Part shown: piece after piece, positions 22,941 through 31,013 of the stretch
How the letters are laid out: the number at the start of each line of letters is the position of its first letter
Numbering within the stretch: the stretch's first letter is position 1
Assembly (NCBI GenBank): GCA_011051925.1
Contig: DRKE01000008.1
Coordinates: 1-31,013, forward strand
DNA: 31,013 nucleotides
Origin: Deltaproteobacteria bacterium
GTDB taxonomy: Bacteria; Myxococcota_A; UBA9160; UBA4427
Direction of reading: 5' to 3'
The notes under the pieces: generated by a model
The model's database searches: none
What the model was told of the DNA's origin: nothing
The model's input: only the letters and a program-made list of their open reading frames with translations
Position numbers and translations under genes: made by a program

Positions 22941-25613
22941 ATGACTGCCCCCCTCTTCGACGGCCTGGCGCCGCTCGACGGGGACGATGCCGCAGACGAA
23001 CCCGTCGTGCGCGTCGCCCTGCCGATTCCGCTCGACCGTCTCTTCGACTACCGGCTGCCCGCCGCCCTGACCGGCGAGCCCGGCTCGGATCGCGGGAAGG
23101 ACCGGGGCGTCCGGCCGGCCGGGATCCCTGTCGGAACCCGCGTCCGGGTTTCCTTTTCGGGACAGCGACTCGTCGGGCTCGTCGTGCCCGGGGATCTCGT
23201 CGCGGGGCGTCCGGCCGAAGGGAAGACCGGAACCGTCGAACGACCGGACGAACGGGCTGCCGGATCGGCCATCGGATGCGCCGATCCGGCAGCCGGCCAC
23301 CGGGGCCCGAGCGGGCCTCGCCGGGAACTCGCCCGGATCGAGGCGGTGATCGACGAGGAACCGGTCGTCGCCGAATCCATGATCCGTCTTCTCGCGGCCG
23401 CCGCAGCCGAGATCCTCGCCCCGATCGGCCTCGCCGTGGCCCAGGCGATTCCCCCCGGCTCGACGCCCCGCACGGCGCGGCCCTACGTCCTTAGCCGGCG
23501 AGGCGAGCGCGCCCTGGCCCATGGTGCCGCCGCGATCGGATCCTCGGGCCATTCCGTGACGCCCCTGCTCGCTCGCCTCGCGCAGAAACCGACGTCCCGA
23601 ACGACGCTCGCGAGACTCTTTCCCGACCTCCCCGTCACCCGCTGCCTCGAAGATCTCGTCCGCGACGGCCTCGTCGAACGGCGCACGGAGTTTCGGACAC
23701 CGGCGGCCCGGATCCCGACCGACCGCATCGTCCGCCTGGCCCCCGGGATCGACCTCGAGGAAGCCCTTTCGAGGACCCTGGCCCGGGCTCCGGCGCAGGC
23801 GAACCTGCTGCGCCAGATCGCTGAAGCGAAGGGGGGCGTGGCGACGCGCACGCTCACCTCGACGAAAGGCGCCTCCGATCCGCCCGCCCTCCTGCGGGCG
23901 CTGGCCCGGCGCGGACTCGTCATCCTCGAAAGGCGCCCACGCCTCTTCGCGACGGAGACGATTCTCGAGGAGGGTGGCATCGTGGCCCTCACGGAGGACC
24001 AGAGCGAGGCCCTGCGCCCGATTCGCGACGCGATCAAGCGCCAGGTCGCCGAACGGTTCCTGCTCCATGGCGTAACGGGCAGCGGCAAGACCGAGGTCTA
24101 TCTCCGCGCGATCGCCGAAGCCCTCGACGCGGGGCGACAGGCGCTCGTCCTGGTTCCCGAGATCACCCTCACCCACCAGATCATCGCCCGCCTGCGTGCC
24201 CGCTTCGGTGACGAGGTCGCCGTCCTGCATAGCGGCCTCAAACCCGGCGAACGGCTCGCTCAATGGGAGCGGCTCCGAACGGGCCAGACGGCGATCGCGG
24301 TCGGCGCCCGCAGCGCGCTTTTCGCCCCCCTCGATTCCCTGGGTCTCATCGTGATCGACGAGGAACACGACGGTGCCTACAAGAACGAAGAGGGCTTCCG
24401 CTACCACGCGCGGGATCTCGCCGAACGCCGTGCGATGGACGCGAACTGCCCCCTCATCCTCGGTTCGGCGACACCGGCGCTCGAAACCCGCTACCGCGCC
24501 GAACAGGGCGAGATCCGCCGGCTCTCCCTTCCTCGAAGGGTCGGCGGCCGCCCGCTTCCCGCGGTCGAGATCATCGATCTCGCCGAGGAGAAGGCGAAGA
24601 ATCCGCGAGGTCGGAAGATGATCCTGTCGCGGCCGCTACGAGCCGCGATCGCACAGGCACTCGACGAGGGTGGCCAGACGATCCTTTTTCTCAATCGACG
24701 AGGCTTCTCGACCCGCATCTTCTGTTTCCAATGCGGGCATGCCGAGCGTTGTGACGATTGCGACGTCGCGCTCGTCTTCCATGCAGCCGAATACCGGCTG
24801 CGATGCCACTACTGCGACCTCGTCCGCCCGGTCCCGGAAAGCTGCAGCGGATGCGGCGATCCCGAGACGGCACTGCTCGGTGTCGGGACCGAACGTCTGG
24901 AGGAAGAAGTCCTCGCGCTCTTTCCGAAGGCGCGAACGATGCGACTCGATCGCGACCTCGCGAGCCGCCGCGGTCATACCGAACGCGTGCTGCGAGCGCT
25001 CAAGAACGAGAAGGTCGACATCGTGATCGGGACCCAGATGGTCGCCAAGGGCCACGACTTTCCCGGCGTCCAGCTCGTCGGTGTCGTCGCAGCGGACATC
25101 GGACTCCACCTGCCCGATTTCCGTGCCGCGGAACGCACCTTCCAGCTCCTCACCCAGGTCGCGGGGCGTGCGGGGCGCGCTGAACGGCCAGGACGGGTCA
25201 TCGTCCAGACCTTCGTCCCCGACCACTATGCGCTCACGCCCGTCGAAAGCCACGACTACGAAAGCTTCTACCGCGAGGAGATCGGCCATCGCGCTGCCCT
25301 CGGCTATCCCCCGTTTGCGGGTCTCAGCCGCGTCGTCGTGCTCGCCGAAGACGAAGCCATGGCACGCGAGGGCGCTGCCAGCCTGGCCCGTGCCGCCCGG
25401 CGTGAGATCCCCGACTCGTCGTCGATCGATCTGCTCGGCCCCGCTCCCGCCCCGCTCGCGAAGTTGCGTGGTCGCCATCGCTACATGTTGCTGCTGAAGG
25501 GACCCGACGAAGCGGGCCTCCGCCGCTGCGCCCGCGCGATCCTCGAAACGTCGGCGCGTCTTCCCCGAGCGGTCCAGACGACATTGGACGTGCGCCCCGT
25601 CAACATGCTATAA
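22941..25613 (+). CDS. priA: primosomal protein N' (replication restart helicase PriA)
   Basis: 890 residues, longer than the ~730 of E. coli. The ATG at 22941 follows AGGAT. The N-terminal DNA-binding domain begins VVRVALPIPLDRLFDYRLP. It is extended by loops that look inserted (about 47-62 and 88-132, rich in Gly/Arg/Pro). The helicase core has Walker A GVTGSGKT (377-384) and DEEH (473-476). Eight cysteines (595, 598, 604, 607, 622, 625, 635, 638) bind two zinc ions in the helicase insert. Later motifs include GTQMVAKGHDFP and QVAGRAGR. It rebuilds replication forks after stalling. It begins a run with def, fmt, rsmB and rpe. Confidence 0.96.
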   Translation: MTAPLFDGLAPLDGDDAADEPVVRVALPIPLDRLFDYRLPAALTGEPGSDRGKDRGVRPAGIPVGTRVRVSFSGQRLVGLVVPGDLVAGRPAEGKTGTVERPDERAAGSAIGCADPAAGHRGPSGPRRELARIEAVIDEEPVVAESMIRLLAAAAAEILAPIGLAVAQAIPPGSTPRTARPYVLSRRGERALAHGAAAIGSSGHSVTPLLARLAQKPTSRTTLARLFPDLPVTRCLEDLVRDGLVERRTEFRTPAARIPTDRIVRLAPGIDLEEALSRTLARAPAQANLLRQIAEAKGGVATRTLTSTKGASDPPALLRALARRGLVILERRPRLFATETILEEGGIVALTEDQSEALRPIRDAIKRQVAERFLLHGVTGSGKTEVYLRAIAEALDAGRQALVLVPEITLTHQIIARLRARFGDEVAVLHSGLKPGERLAQWERLRTGQTAIAVGARSALFAPLDSLGLIVIDEEHDGAYKNEEGFRYHARDLAERRAMDANCPLILGSATPALETRYRAEQGEIRRLSLPRRVGGRPLPAVEIIDLAEEKAKNPRGRKMILSRPLRAAIAQALDEGGQTILFLNRRGFSTRIFCFQCGHAERCDDCDVALVFHAAEYRLRCHYCDLVRPVPESCSGCGDPETALLGVGTERLEEEVLALFPKARTMRLDRDLASRRGHTERVLRALKNEKVDIVIGTQMVAKGHDFPGVQLVGVVAADIGLHLPDFRAAERTFQLLTQVAGRAGRAERPGRVIVQTFVPDHYALTPVESHDYESFYREEIGHRAALGYPPFAGLSRVVVLAEDEAMAREGAASLARAARREIPDSSSIDLLGPAPAPLAKLRGRHRYMLLLKGPDEAGLRRCARAILETSARLPRAVQTTLDVRPVNML

Positions 25614-25686
25614 AGCGCCCGTTTCCCCTTTCGATTCCGATAGTTAGCCCCTGCAGGGCCCACCCGGACCGGATGACCCGATAGCC

Positions 25687-26205
25687 ATGGCCCTACGCGA
25701 AGTCCTTCAATTCCCCGACCCCCGCCTGAAGGAGGTCTCGAAGCCGATCACCCGGGTCGACGACGAGATCCGCGAACTCGCCCGGGACATGATCGACGTG
25801 ATGTACGACGAACCGGGGATCGGCCTGGCCGCACCCCAGGTCGGCGCCCCGATCCGCCTCTTCGTGATCGACACGGAATGGAGTGACGAGGAGGTCGGCC
25901 GGAATCCGATGGTCGTCATCAATCCCGAGATCAGTGAACGCGAGGGACGCATCACGTGGGAGGAGGGCTGCCTGTCCGTGCCCGACTACACGGCGACCGT
26001 CGAGCGGGACGCGAGGATCCGATTGCGTGGGACCGATCTCGACGGCAATCCCATCGAGGAGATCGCGGAGGGACTGCGCGCCGTCTGCATCCAACACGAG
26101 GTGGACCACCTCGACGGCATCCTCTTCATCGATCGGATCAGCCGCCTGAAGCGGAGCCTCTACGTCAAGAAGCGGAAGAAACAGCTCGCGGAAGAGCAGG
26201 GTTAG
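25687..26205 (+). CDS. def: peptide deformylase
   Basis: 172 residues, typical. The three active-site motifs are complete: GIGLAAPQVG (44-53), EGCLS with metal ligand Cys95, and QHEVDHLDG with His137 and His141 binding the metal and catalytic Glu138. It removes the N-formyl group from new proteins. It is followed 6 bp later by fmt, which adds that group to the initiator tRNA, a classic pairing. The C-terminus ends in a basic tail (YVKKRKKQLAEEQG). Confidence 0.98.
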   Translation: MALREVLQFPDPRLKEVSKPITRVDDEIRELARDMIDVMYDEPGIGLAAPQVGAPIRLFVIDTEWSDEEVGRNPMVVINPEISEREGRITWEEGCLSVPDYTATVERDARIRLRGTDLDGNPIEEIAEGLRAVCIQHEVDHLDGILFIDRISRLKRSLYVKKRKKQLAEEQG

Positions 26206-26211
26206 GCGCGA

Positions 26212-27375
26212 GTGCCCCCTCTCCGCCTCGTCTTCTTCGGAACCCCCGAAATCGCCGTTCCCACCCTCGAAGCCCTTCTCGCCGGTCCGCACGAGGTCGT
26301 CGGCGTCGTCTCCCAGCCCGATCGGCCCCGCGGCCGGGGCAGGAAGACGTCGCCCTCACCCGTCTCCGCCGTGGCCCTCCGCGAGGGAATCCCGCTCCTG
26401 CGACCCGAACGGGTGGGGGATCCCGAAGTCGTCGAAGCCCTCGAGGCGCTCTCTCCCGATCTCGGCGTGGTCGTGGCCTTCGGACAGTTCCTGCCGAAAG
26501 CCGTGCGCGAGCTTCCGAGCCGGGGCTATCTGATCAATGCCCATGCCAGTCTGCTTCCGAAATTCCGGGGCGCCGCGCCGATCGCCCGGGCGATTCTCGA
26601 AGGCGAATCCGAGACCGGCATCTCCGTCATGCGGATCGAACGAGAAATGGATGCCGGCCCCGTCGGCCTCGTCCTTCGAACCCCGATCGGGGAAGGCGAG
26701 AACACGGCCGAGTTGACCGGGCGGCTTTCGCGACTCGCCGCCCGGGCGATCGGGGAAGCGATCGACCGGATCGTGCGCGACGAGATCGAATGGACCGAGC
26801 AGGATGCATCTCGAGCCAGCTTCGCGCCGAAGCTCGAGAAATCCGACGCCGTCCTCGACCTGCGCGAGCACGCCCGCGCCCTCGTCCGCCGGATCCATGC
26901 GCTCGCACCCAGGCCCGGGGGCACGCTCGTCCTCGTTTCGGAGGAGGCGGGGAAGGAGACGCCCCTCAAGGTTCCGCGCGCGACATCCCAGCCCTTCGCA
27001 CCGGCCGCGGGGACCTCGTCGGAGAGCGCCGCTCGAGACCCGTCGGAGCCGACCCCGACGACGAGCCGGACGACGGAAGCGGTAACGCGGCCGAGTCCGG
27101 GAACGATCGAGCGCGACGCCGAGGGCGTCGCCCTGCGGATCGCCACGGGCGATGGCTGGCTCGTTCCACTCGTCCTGCAGCGTCCGGGCGGAAAGGCACT
27201 GGCGATCGGGGATTTCCTGCGCGGATTCGCGCTGCCGACGGAGGCGCGGTTCGCCTGTCCGATCGAAGAACGGGACGAGAAGGGGGAACGGAAGGCGGGA
27301 CCCGCCCGGAAGACGACCGGGCAAACGTCCGGGTCGGATGCAGATGCGACGGAAGATGAGATGGAATCCGGATGA
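26212..27375 (+). CDS. fmt: methionyl-tRNA formyltransferase
   Basis: 387 residues, about 70 longer than E. coli Fmt. It starts at a GTG (26212), and LRLVFFGTPEIAVPTLEALL sets the frame. The formyl-transfer centre is intact: Asn109 and His111 in INAHASLLPKFRGAAPI and Asp147 in MDAGPVG. The extra length comes from a Thr/Ser/Pro-rich insertion in the C-terminal OB domain (about 256-297) and a polar tail after 350 (ERDEKGERKAGPARKTTG). Both look disordered. It formylates Met-tRNA for initiation. Its stop overlaps the rsmB ATG (ATGA). Confidence 0.96.
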   Translation: MPPLRLVFFGTPEIAVPTLEALLAGPHEVVGVVSQPDRPRGRGRKTSPSPVSAVALREGIPLLRPERVGDPEVVEALEALSPDLGVVVAFGQFLPKAVRELPSRGYLINAHASLLPKFRGAAPIARAILEGESETGISVMRIEREMDAGPVGLVLRTPIGEGENTAELTGRLSRLAARAIGEAIDRIVRDEIEWTEQDASRASFAPKLEKSDAVLDLREHARALVRRIHALAPRPGGTLVLVSEEAGKETPLKVPRATSQPFAPAAGTSSESAARDPSEPTPTTSRTTEAVTRPSPGTIERDAEGVALRIATGDGWLVPLVLQRPGGKALAIGDFLRGFALPTEARFACPIEERDEKGERKAGPARKTTGQTSGSDADATEDEMESG

Positions 27376-28817
27376 GTGACGGAGGAAAGAAGAAGGGCGG
27401 GTCACGCGGCAGGCGCTGGCCGGGACGGGGAAGCGGCTCGCGCAGGACCGCCGGCCCGACCGCGCCGCGCTTGATCGCGATCCGCGTCGTCGAACGCGTG
27501 CAGCGGGCGGGGGCCTATGCCGATCTCGCGCTGCATCACGCGCTGGTCCAGAGCCGGCTTCCCGCAGCCGACCGGGCCCTCGCGACCGAGCTCGTCTATG
27601 GCACCCTGCGCTGGCGGGGACGACTCGACTTCCTCCTCTCGAAGGCACTCGACCAGGAACTCACCAGGCTGGAACCCCTGGTGACGAGTGCGCTCCGCGT
27701 CGGCGCCTATCAGCTCTTCTTCTCCGATCGGATTCCCGACAATGCGGCGGTCGACGAGGCCGTCCGATGCGTCCGTGCAATGGGGCTCGAGCGGGCGACG
27801 GGACTCGTGAACGCGGTCCTGCGGCGCCTGGCGCGGGAGGGCCGATCCTTCGAGCTCCCGAAGCTCGAGGACGATCCGCTCGCGCATCTCGTGCACGCCT
27901 GTTCCCTTCCGATCTGGTTGGCGGAACGCTGGCTCGAGCGCTTCGGCCCCGAAGAAGCCGCGCGACTGGCAGCGACCATGAACGAGCCCGCGCCCACGAC
28001 GATTCGTGTGAATCGCACGCGAGCCAGCCGCGACGGACTCCTCGAGGAACTGCGGGAGCGCTTTCCCGAAGCCCGACCCTGTCGCTACTCGCCCGACGGA
28101 ATCGTGCTCGGCCGCAAGGGCGACGTCGGACAGGATCCCGCCTTCCTCTCGGGCCGGATCAGCGTCCAGGACGAAGCCTCCCAGCTCGTCGTCCACCTGC
28201 TCGATCCGCAACCGGGCGAACGCATCCTCGACACCTGCGCAGCACCGGGCACGAAAGCCGCCGCCATCGCCGAGCGCCTGGGCGGAAAGGGCCATGTCCT
28301 CGCCCTCGACCGCCACGGGCGCCGGCTTCGTCTCGTCGGCCGGGGTGTCCGCCGACTCGGGATCGGGGGCGTCGCGACCCTCGAGCGGGATGCGACCCGG
28401 TCGCTCGAGGACCTCGGCCGCAAGACCGGAGAAGGCCCCTTCGATCGGATTCTCGTCGACGCCCCCTGCTCCGGCCTGGGAGCCCTGCGACGCAATCCCG
28501 ATGCGCGCTGGCGGATCCGACCCGAAGACCTCGAATCCCTCGCGAAGATCCAACGAGCGATCCTCGAATCCGCAGCGGACGTCTTGAGACCGGGCGGAAG
28601 CCTCGTCTACTCTACCTGCACGTTCACACGCGAGGAGAACGAAGCCGTCGTCCGCGGATTCATGGCAACCCGCGCGAACTGGCGGATCGCCCGCCGCGAG
28701 GAAGCGCCACCCGGATTGCGGGACCTGGTCGATGACGAAGGATTCCTTCGGCTCCTGCCCCATCGCCACGACATGGACGGCTTTTTCGCCGTCCGCCTGA
28801 TCCGCGGCGGAAAGTGA
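27372..28817 (+). CDS. rsmB: 16S rRNA (cytosine-967-C5)-methyltransferase RsmB/Sun
   Basis: 481 residues. A very basic 30-residue tail (KKKGGSRGRRWPGRGSGSRR) precedes the NusB-like RNA-binding domain (about 32-165, AIRVVERVQRAGAYADLALH). The SAM-dependent methyltransferase domain follows: motif I ILDTCAAPGTKAAAIAERL, motif IV VDAPCSGLGALRRNPD with Cys366, and motif VI LVYSTCTF with nucleophile Cys416. It methylates C967 of 16S rRNA. It is coupled to fmt by a 4-bp overlap, as in many proteobacteria. The basic leader is unusual and may aid rRNA binding. Confidence 0.96.
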   Translation: MSDGGKKKGGSRGRRWPGRGSGSRRTAGPTAPRLIAIRVVERVQRAGAYADLALHHALVQSRLPAADRALATELVYGTLRWRGRLDFLLSKALDQELTRLEPLVTSALRVGAYQLFFSDRIPDNAAVDEAVRCVRAMGLERATGLVNAVLRRLAREGRSFELPKLEDDPLAHLVHACSLPIWLAERWLERFGPEEAARLAATMNEPAPTTIRVNRTRASRDGLLEELRERFPEARPCRYSPDGIVLGRKGDVGQDPAFLSGRISVQDEASQLVVHLLDPQPGERILDTCAAPGTKAAAIAERLGGKGHVLALDRHGRRLRLVGRGVRRLGIGGVATLERDATRSLEDLGRKTGEGPFDRILVDAPCSGLGALRRNPDARWRIRPEDLESLAKIQRAILESAADVLRPGGSLVYSTCTFTREENEAVVRGFMATRANWRIARREEAPPGLRDLVDDEGFLRLLPHRHDMDGFFAVRLIRGGK

Positions 28818-28845
28818 TCACCGCCGCCAAAGCGAGGAAGAACGC

Positions 28846-29535
28846 ATGACCCAGCCGTCGACCGAGATCCAGATCGCGCCTTCGATCCTCGCTGCCGACT
28901 TCGTCCACCTCGCCGACGAACTCCGCACGATCGAATCCGCCGACCTCGTCCACGTCGACGTGATGGATGGCCATTTCGTTCCGAACCTCACGATCGGCCC
29001 GCCCGTCGTGGCGGCGATCCGGAAGGTCAGCCCGCGCCCCCTCGACGTCCATCTGATGATCGAATCGCCCGAAACGGTCATCGAGGCCTACATCGAAGCC
29101 GGTGCCGACACCCTCGGCGTCCATGCCGAAGCCTGCCCCCACCTCCACGGCACGCTGGGCCGGATCCGGAAGATCGGCGAGGAGAAGGGACGCGCCGTCC
29201 GGGCCTGCGCGGTCCTGAACCCCGGAACACCGGCCGACGCCCTCGAGTTCGTCCTCGAGGAACTCGATCAGATCCTCGTCATGACCGTCAATCCCGGCTT
29301 CGGCGGCCAGTCCTTCATCGAGGCGATGCTGCCCAAGATCGAAACGCTTCGGGGTTGGATCGAAAAGCGCGGCCTCCCGATCGACCTCGAGGTCGACGGC
29401 GGGATCAGCGAGGACAACATCGCCCGCGCCGCCCGCGCCGGCGCCAACATCTTCGTCGCCGGCACCTCGGTCTTCGCGCGCCCCGACCGCAAACTCGCGA
29501 TCGAAGCCCTCCGCAGGGCCGCCCGAGCGGCCTGA
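28846..29535 (+). CDS. rpe: ribulose-phosphate 3-epimerase
   Basis: 229 residues, full length. Signature segments are IAPSILAADF, VDVMDGHFVPNLTIGP (His36, Asp38 and neighbours of the metal site), LDVHLMIE (His69), MTVNPGFGGQSFIE and the catalytic Asp in LEVDGGISEDNI. The TIM-barrel enzyme interconverts ribulose-5-phosphate and xylulose-5-phosphate in the pentose phosphate pathway. It lies 28 bp after rsmB and ends the housekeeping run; a weak hairpin TCGGCA/TGCCGA (29663-29679) follows further on. Confidence 0.97.
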   Translation: MTQPSTEIQIAPSILAADFVHLADELRTIESADLVHVDVMDGHFVPNLTIGPPVVAAIRKVSPRPLDVHLMIESPETVIEAYIEAGADTLGVHAEACPHLHGTLGRIRKIGEEKGRAVRACAVLNPGTPADALEFVLEELDQILVMTVNPGFGGQSFIEAMLPKIETLRGWIEKRGLPIDLEVDGGISEDNIARAARAGANIFVAGTSVFARPDRKLAIEALRRAARAA

Positions 29536-29705
29536 CCACCACCCGCACCCCATGGCGGGCCACCCGGCCCACCGCGCGTCACGCCCTCGCGGGGACGCGG
29601 ACAGCGTGTGCGCCATTGCGCGGCTCTCGGACCGAACCCGACGTCAAGCCACGCGAACGCGGTCGGCAATCGATGCCGAAACGGAGCCCACCGAGCGTTC
29701 CCGCC

Positions 29706-29734
29706 TTGAGGGGAGCGCGAGAAGACGCCATACT
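29706..29734 (+). promoter_or_regulatory. promoter of tRNA-Pro
   Basis: TTGAGG (29706-29711), a 17-bp spacer and CATACT (29729-29734). The expected start near 29741 is about 7 bp before the tRNA 5' end. Spacing and direction fit a dedicated tRNA promoter. Confidence 0.65.
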
Positions 29735-29747
29735 CCTGCGCCACGGT

Positions 29748-29824
<77 letters not shown>

Positions 29825-29897
29825 GCTCCCGAGACTTCCGAGAGACCTCCCGACTCCCTCTCGAGGCCGCTGCGGCCCCCCTCGCGCCTCCTTGCGA

Positions 29898-30653
29898 TCA
29901 GACCGGTTCGGGCCCCGTCAGCGGGCTCAGTCTCAGTTCGACCCGTCGATTCTGCTGACGCCCTTCGGGCGTGGCATTGGTCGCCACCGGATATTCCTCG
30001 CCGAAGCCGTCCGTGAGCACCCGGATCGGATTGATGCCCTCCGCGATCAGACGATTCGCCACTGCGGCGGCACGACGCCTGGAGAGGGCGAGGTTGTATT
30101 CGTGGCTGCCCGTGCTGTCGGTGTGGCCCATGACCTCGATGATCGTCTTGTCGTACTCCTTCAAGACGAGGGCGACCGAATGCATGACGTCATTGAAATC
30201 GGACGAGAGAACGTCGCTATCGGTCTCGAAGGTGATGTTCGAGGGCATCGACAGGATGATCTCGTTGCCGACGCGGACCACGCGAACGCCCGTTCCTTCG
30301 AGGAATTCACGTAGCTTCGCGTCCTGATAGTCCATGTAGGCACCGACGGCCGCGCCACTCAGGAACCCCGTTCCGGCACCGATCATCGCGGCCCTGGCCG
30401 CGTCCTTGCCCGCAAGGGCCGCAACCCCGGCCGCCACGCCGGCCCCGAGACCCGCGCCGAAGAGGCTGCCCAGGGCGGTCTTGCTGATCCGCCGCTCTCC
30501 CGTGTAGGGATCGGTCACGCAGGCCGTCGTCGCGAGAAGAAGCGAAAGGACCAGCAGGGCCGAGAGCGGCCCCCGGCCCTTCGAGTCCGAGCCTCGGATC
30601 AGGGCCGCGCCACGCGGATGGATCCTCGTTTCCATCGTCTCTTCCATCTCCAT
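29898..30653 (-). CDS. OmpA-family lipoprotein with glycine zipper
   Basis: 251 residues. The ATG at 30653 has GGAGAGG upstream. A long basic n-region precedes a hydrophobic stretch (LSALLVLSLLLATTAC) ending at Cys45, a likely lipid-attachment site; CVTDPYTGER is typical of YiaD-like lipoproteins. Residues about 63-108 form a Gly/Ala-rich zipper (GAGLGAGVAAGVAALAG, AMIGAGTGFLSGAAVGAYMD) able to insert in or span a membrane. The C-terminal OmpA peptidoglycan-binding domain contains ITFETDSDVL, IEVMGHTDSTGSHEYNLALS, RRRAAAVANRLI and the NRRVEL end. It probably tethers the outer membrane to the cell wall. Confidence 0.92.
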   Translation of the reverse strand: MEMEETMETRIHPRGAALIRGSDSKGRGPLSALLVLSLLLATTACVTDPYTGERRISKTALGSLFGAGLGAGVAAGVAALAGKDAARAAMIGAGTGFLSGAAVGAYMDYQDAKLREFLEGTGVRVVRVGNEIILSMPSNITFETDSDVLSSDFNDVMHSVALVLKEYDKTIIEVMGHTDSTGSHEYNLALSRRRAAAVANRLIAEGINPIRVLTDGFGEEYPVATNATPEGRQQNRRVELRLSPLTGPEPV

Positions 30654-30731
30654 TGCCCCCCTCTCCCGCTCCCGATCCGGGTCGCCCAGGGTAACCCGTG
30701 CGGACCGAAGCGCCTCCCCTGGTAATGCAGC

Positions 30732-31013
30732 TCAATCCGAAAGCGTCTCACGTCGTCGCAGGAGCGCGACGAAAGCATCCTCCAGACCCACCTCGGCGAC
30801 GCGAAGGTCCCGGATCTCGAATCCCGCGAGCTGCCCTTCGACCGAGCGGAGTGCCGCCTCGGATCCGACGTCGTCCACGAAGACGCGAAGTCGGGCGCCG
30901 AGGGCCTCGACCTGGGGAAATCCCTCGCGCAAGCGGTCGAGGGCCTCGATCTGGGGATCGACCGAACACTCGACGAGTGTCCCGCCCGCCCGACGGAGGA
31001 TTTCCCCCGGCTC
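30732..31013 (-). CDS. ABC transporter ATP-binding protein, C-terminal part only
   Basis: Only the last 93 codons are visible; the gene continues beyond the right edge and its start is outside. The visible protein begins EPGEILRRAGGTLVEC and ends VGLEDAFVALLRRRETLSD. This is the C-terminal accessory domain typical of ABC-2-type drug, polysaccharide or lipid exporter ATPases, where the pattern LEDAFVxLL is characteristic. The Walker motifs lie outside the window, so the assignment rests on this tail alone. A permease gene would be expected nearby but is not visible. Confidence 0.7.
   Translation of the reverse strand, partial: EPGEILRRAGGTLVECSVDPQIEALDRLREGFPQVEALGARLRVFVDDVGSEAALRSVEGQLAGFEIRDLRVAEVGLEDAFVALLRRRETLSD

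Noticed and set aside
22845..24407. A 520-codon minus-strand frame inside priA
   Set aside because: It is the mirror of priA codon bias; the priA helicase motifs are unambiguous.
29663..29679. Terminator for the priA-rpe run
   Set aside because: The 6-bp stem TCGGCA/TGCCGA has no T-tract and lies 128 bp after rpe; too weak to call.

Overview
The window is G+C-rich DNA (by eye about two-thirds G+C, not computed) with strongly G/C-ending codons. It reads as a chromosomal segment of a deltaproteobacterial, Myxococcota-like organism. The best clue is the pair at 15865-17028, which matches from memory, almost residue for residue, the MglB/MglA polarity proteins of Myxococcus and sits directly behind dnaX-ybaB-recR, a deltaproteobacterial arrangement. 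A PEP-CTERM surface protein and a mix of TetR regulators, a P450, a GST and an RND pump suggest a free-living, metabolically versatile environmental bacterium. The lineage call is inference; no search was run.

Layout. (1) 1-10235, accessory metabolism: the 3' part of a beta-helix protein; a TetR gene divergent from a GST; a small exported unknown; an FAD monooxygenase; a small membrane protein; a large secreted zinc metalloprotease with a C-terminal PEP-CTERM anchor; a kappa-GST/HCCA-isomerase-like protein; and a TetR-P450 pair with overlapping genes behind an 18-bp operator-like dyad. (2) 10264-12642: an orphan membrane histidine kinase and an NTF2/SnoaL-like protein, both on the minus strand. 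(3) 12705-17028, a core block: promoter, small SRP RNA (ffs), dnaX, ybaB/ebfC, recR, then a hairpin-rich 229-bp spacer and mglB-mglA. (4) 17092-22146: a minus-strand, tightly packed TetR-adaptor-RND pump operon behind a near-perfect 24-bp palindrome. (5) 22160-29535: a spermidine-synthase-like methyltransferase divergent from priA-def-fmt-rsmB-rpe, a housekeeping run for replication restart, N-terminal Met processing, initiator tRNA formylation, 16S rRNA methylation and pentose phosphate metabolism. (6) 29706-31013: a promoter and tRNA-Pro(CGG), an OmpA-family lipoprotein and the 3' end of an ABC ATPase gene.

How the parts work together. Three TetR genes each have an inverted repeat at or near their start that looks like their own operator, so the GST, P450 and RND pump are probably inducible by small hydrophobic compounds. 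The SRP RNA-dnaX-ybaB-recR block carries secretion and DNA maintenance functions, and mglBA supplies a GTPase switch for cell polarity or motility.

No mobile element, CRISPR array, phage gene or obvious defence island was seen. The least explained parts are the structured spacer ahead of mglB, the 5' extension upstream of the metalloprotease, and the protease's unusual zinc motif spacing.
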